Shown: piece after piece, positions 60,501-64,000 of the stretch | How positions within the stretch are numbered: the stretch's first letter is position 1 | Layout: every line of letters starts with the position of its first letter | Assembly (NCBI GenBank): GCA_008694505.1 | Contig: VZDJ01004378.1 | Location: forward strand, 14,780,645-14,844,644 | Length of the DNA: 64,000 nucleotides | From: Cyanoderma ruficeps | Lineage: Eukaryota > Chordata > Aves > Passeriformes > Timaliidae | Direction of reading: 5' to 3' | Position numbers and translations under genes: made by a program | Notes under the pieces: generated by a model | Told to the model about the DNA's origin: nothing | Database searches by the model: none | What the model saw: only the letters and a program-made list of their open reading frames with translations

Positions 60501-63500
60501 GAGGAGGCAATAAAAAAAATAAATGTCACTTTCATGATCTTGTTTCACATTCCAAGGAAGAAACCTAGAAAATCCCTCAGCCTAGGTAGGTTACATATGA
60601 ATAAATAATATACACAAGATATACGAGAAACACCAGAAACAAGCCAGAGCTGCATTATCTCAGAACATTTTTATTAACATAATGTACAAACATGGCTCTT
60701 TCCCATCGTGATCTCACATCATTCCAGTATTATAAAGCAACACATAAAAATGACTACCAGAAAGAAACATTAGGGTGAACAAAACCTTTTTGGAATGACA
60801 TCCTACCTACCATACCAACCTCCTCTCTCCAGGTTTGGTGTGATATGTGTGGCATGTAAGGAAAGGAATCTCTTTTTTCAGTGCTATTCTGGGAGGAGTG
60901 TCAGGAGGTGATAAATCTGTGCAGGGTGAGAGCAAGAGGCCCATCTCTGGTACACATCAAGGTAGGGAGGGGGTGCACAGCGGGTTCTGGGAATCACCAG
61001 CTTCCTCCTCCAGAGAGCATCACATCTCTGCACCTACAGCTCTCACTGCTTGGAGTGGGTCAACAAGGAGAGGGAAGACATCACCCATTTTTCTGATGGT
61101 GTCTTTTTCATCATCCCTCAGGGCTGCTATGCTTTCCCCCAGGAATGTGCACAGACAGAAGGGACGACAGGCACGATCCAGATGCTACCTTAACACATCC
61201 TTGTTCTCTACTGAGGAGGGCATCCCTTGGAACAAAACCCACTGCATCTGAAGGGACTCCAGTGTTTGAGCGTGATTATTACATGTGACATCTGGGTGAA
61301 GACTTTCGTTACATGTGCACAACAAGGATCAACAGATACTGACATCACCTCTGTAACTGCTCAAAATGAAGTAATTGCTTGGTCCAATTATTTCTGAGGC
61401 TTGGAAGAAAGACTTTTCATGATGCATTTAATCAATTTCATCCATTATATGTGTTCACAGGCAAGTAAAACAACAAAATTCGTTGACCAAACATCAGAAG
61501 GACTCAGTTTTTCCCCAAGAGAAATAAATAGTCATCACTCCTACAAATGTTACAGTCAAGGAGATTATGATTTGGTTTCAAAAGTGGTCTTGAGCTATGA
61601 ACAAACTGTTTCAATTACAATTTCCAAGCAGATGATACAGCTAAAGGAAAAACTGTGGTACATATAACACCATGTAAAGCTGTGGGACTGCAGAAGAAAC
61701 ATTTATAAAATATTTTTTGAAATATTTTTATATGGGATGATGCTACACTAAGGATTAAAAAAGACCTTAAGATTTCTCCATAGAAAAGTTTATGGAGTCA
61801 TCTGACAGAGAAGCTGTGCAAGAGCCAACAATGATCACCAACCAGGAAACAGAGGCAGGTAATAAAGGAAAATCATTCCTTGAGTTTTATGTTGTCATTC
61901 ATTAGAAATTAAGACTACTTAAGATGATTAAACCAGAAAATAATTTTCAGCAGTAGACTTGTAAATTGTAATTATACATTGACTATACCCTGGTTTTGAG
62001 TAGTATTGAGGTGAATATTTTTCTTGGGCAAGAAATCCCCGAGCCTTTTCATAGAGAATGTAGAGGAGAGGGCTGTTCAGCCAAATATGGTAAACAAACA
62101 CTAAGTAAGAAAAGCTTATGTACTGTGGAAAAGAAGGTGTAACTACCAAGTCAGCAGGAATATCACATAAAGATTACACTTCCTTTATATTGTTTAGCCA
62201 GATACTCACCATAAAAGGAATTGGCCTAGCAAGTATCTAATATAGCTCCGGCTTGGATTCCAGTTCAGCAAAGCATCAAATTAATTCTTATATTTAAAAA
62301 CATGCTTTAATACTTCGCTGTGCTTTGGCTATTAGGGTTCATATTTTGTCCTGCCACATCTAGTTTTGCAAATGTGCTGATGCCTATGCCACTTCTTTTC
62401 CAAACAAACCAAAGATAGGTTTGAAATAAGAAGTTTTGGTTTATGTGTAATTGCTATAGAGGTAGTTTTGCAGTCAGGTCCATGTTTGGATGTAAGTATC
62501 ATCAATAGGCAGAAAAATAAGTAAAGATTTTGAGAAACCATAGGTGGCATGGAAAAAGGCAAAAATTAGAGTTTCTTCTTCAGAAGAAAATGTAAATAAG
62601 TGCTTAGTTTTGTGGGCTTAATTTCGACAATGCCAGTGTCTCAAATTTAGGCACAGTCTCTGATGTATTTCTGGGTGGAAATTTTCTACATGAAAGTTAA
62701 ATTTCAGACACTTATATAAAAAAATATTTCGCCCATAATCTGCTAGATACTGGTACTTAATTTTTTCTCTTTCTTTGAAATGCAGCTAATGGGTCTTATG
62801 TCTAGACAGTCTGTGCAGAATCCACCTATTGGATAAGGATTCTGTGCTGTAATTCACATTCCCAGAACTGAGCTCAATGCTTCCACAAAATCGAACTGTG
62901 CCTGGTGGAGCCTCTGTGCACAGCTAAAATCCAGATGTTTATTTCAAAATTAAATTTTACAGTGCTGACATTTTCATTCTGATTTATAGCAAAGTAGTTC
63001 CTTTTAGAATCAAATCAACAATTCACCAAGTAGTACAGACACCTCTTTGTTTTATGTTACAGTTTTCATTGGATTATTCATTACACTGTTTCAGGAGCTA
63101 CTCTGTAAAACTTTTTGAAGCTTCTGCTTATATGTGAAAATACCACTTAAGACTCTTTTGACTACCCACTCTAAGAATCATCTTCATCTTCCTACTAAAT
63201 CAGGTTACTCAAAGTCAAGTCCAAACTGATCTTGCAATTATTGAAGGAAATCCACCTAAAACCAACAAGTGTAATAAGTAAAAAGTATATTCTCTGCATT
63301 CATCTTGACAGGTGACTTCATGAATCACAATATAGCAGACTGATCTGATTAATGTATTATATATTGCGGGAATATGAAGACAATGCTGTAGCAACTAAGG
63401 GTCATATTTAAGTTTCTATTTTTATGTGTATTTAAAATTGATTCTAAAGAATAGTAACCAAATAATCTGTCTAGTTTAGGGAATAATCAGCAGCAATTAA

Positions 63501-64000
63501 TTTCACTGAAAATCCCAAAGGATTCATGATGAGTCAGTGTCTCAACCTGAGCTGCTGTTGACAGGGAATTCTGCAAGTCTAGCATCCATCCTGCTCACTC
63601 CCGCAGGTCTCTCAGGATGGATGGGAACCAGAAGAAAAATGTGAATGTTGCTGGGTGGTGGCTTCCCCTCCTCAGACACCCTCCCTCCCTGCTGTAGGCA
63701 GCACAGAAGAAAGCTGTACTTCAAACCCAGCTCTGGGAGACAGCCTCAGTCCTGGAGCTGCCCGGAGCCCCAGGGGAGGGTGGCAGCCCTGCTCCACTGA
63801 ATGGGCCAGCATATGCCCAAGTTCATGGTCCTGCTCCTGCCACAGAGGGAACATAAAGGAGCATGTGACTTTTATCTGCCACTCAAAAACGTTGGTACTT
63901 TCTTGCCCAAAAGGCTGGCCATCACAGACTTTGAGCATTTTCCACTAAGGTGTGTAAAACATACTGCTGAAATTCCCAGCTTCTATCAACAATTATTAAT
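54559..64000. other. Intergenic, no gene seen
   Basis: Roughly 9.4 kb of AT-rich DNA with scattered short open frames on both strands and no recognised domain. Repeat-free AT-rich blocks near 58480-58860 and 60230-60420 could be conserved non-coding DNA, which cannot be judged from one sequence. Confidence 0.5.

Noticed and set aside
1..64000. CRISPR array, tRNA, rRNA, snRNA or operon-like gene clusters
   Set aside because: No regularly spaced repeats, no tRNA B-box context, no snRNA-like sequence. The DNA is vertebrate intergenic with one gene.

Overview
The window looks like bird genomic DNA, most likely from a neoavian and probably a passerine. The evidence is truncated CR1 LINE 3' ends, several solo LTRs of avian ERV type, an AT-rich background, and one extremely GC-rich CpG-island exon. 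There is no sign of bacterial or viral gene organisation. The three runs of undetermined bases (one single n, two at homopolymers) mark a draft assembly.

One protein-coding gene is clear. AVPR1A (V1a-type vasopressin/vasotocin receptor, called VT4 in the bird literature) lies on the minus strand. Exon 1 is 20663-19655 (translation start to the splice donor after TM6). The intron is 19654-17925. Exon 2 is 17924-17641 (TM7 and the C-terminal tail). Splicing joins G|AT into an Asp codon and gives a 430-residue class A GPCR with all signature motifs. Exon 1 and its upstream flank sit in a CpG island at about 19190-21060. A possible poly(A) signal lies about 220 bases past the stop.

The rest is intergenic. 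Left of the gene (its 3' side, 1-17.4 kb) there is a degenerate ~170-bp tandem repeat containing a fold-back hairpin, two adjacent short hairpins, a perfect 47-bp tandem duplication and a CTCAT microsatellite. Right of the gene (its 5' side, 21-64 kb) there are two solo LTRs at 24.6-26.0 kb, both in the same orientation as AVPR1A and 4-5 kb upstream of its start codon. Further out are a 135-bp direct duplication (28.3/29.5 kb), three more LTR or LTR-like segments (32.2, 33.6 and 39.7 kb), two CR1 fragments, a long GAAA microsatellite and two homopolymer assembly gaps. The remaining open reading frames are short, lack recognisable domains, and look like chance ORFs or shadows of the GC-rich exon.

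I found no multi-gene system, CRISPR array, tRNA or rRNA. The observations most worth checking are the co-oriented LTR pair upstream of AVPR1A, the template-switch-like hairpin in the tandem repeat, the recent 135-bp duplication, and the avian changes in the receptor N terminus and third intracellular loop.
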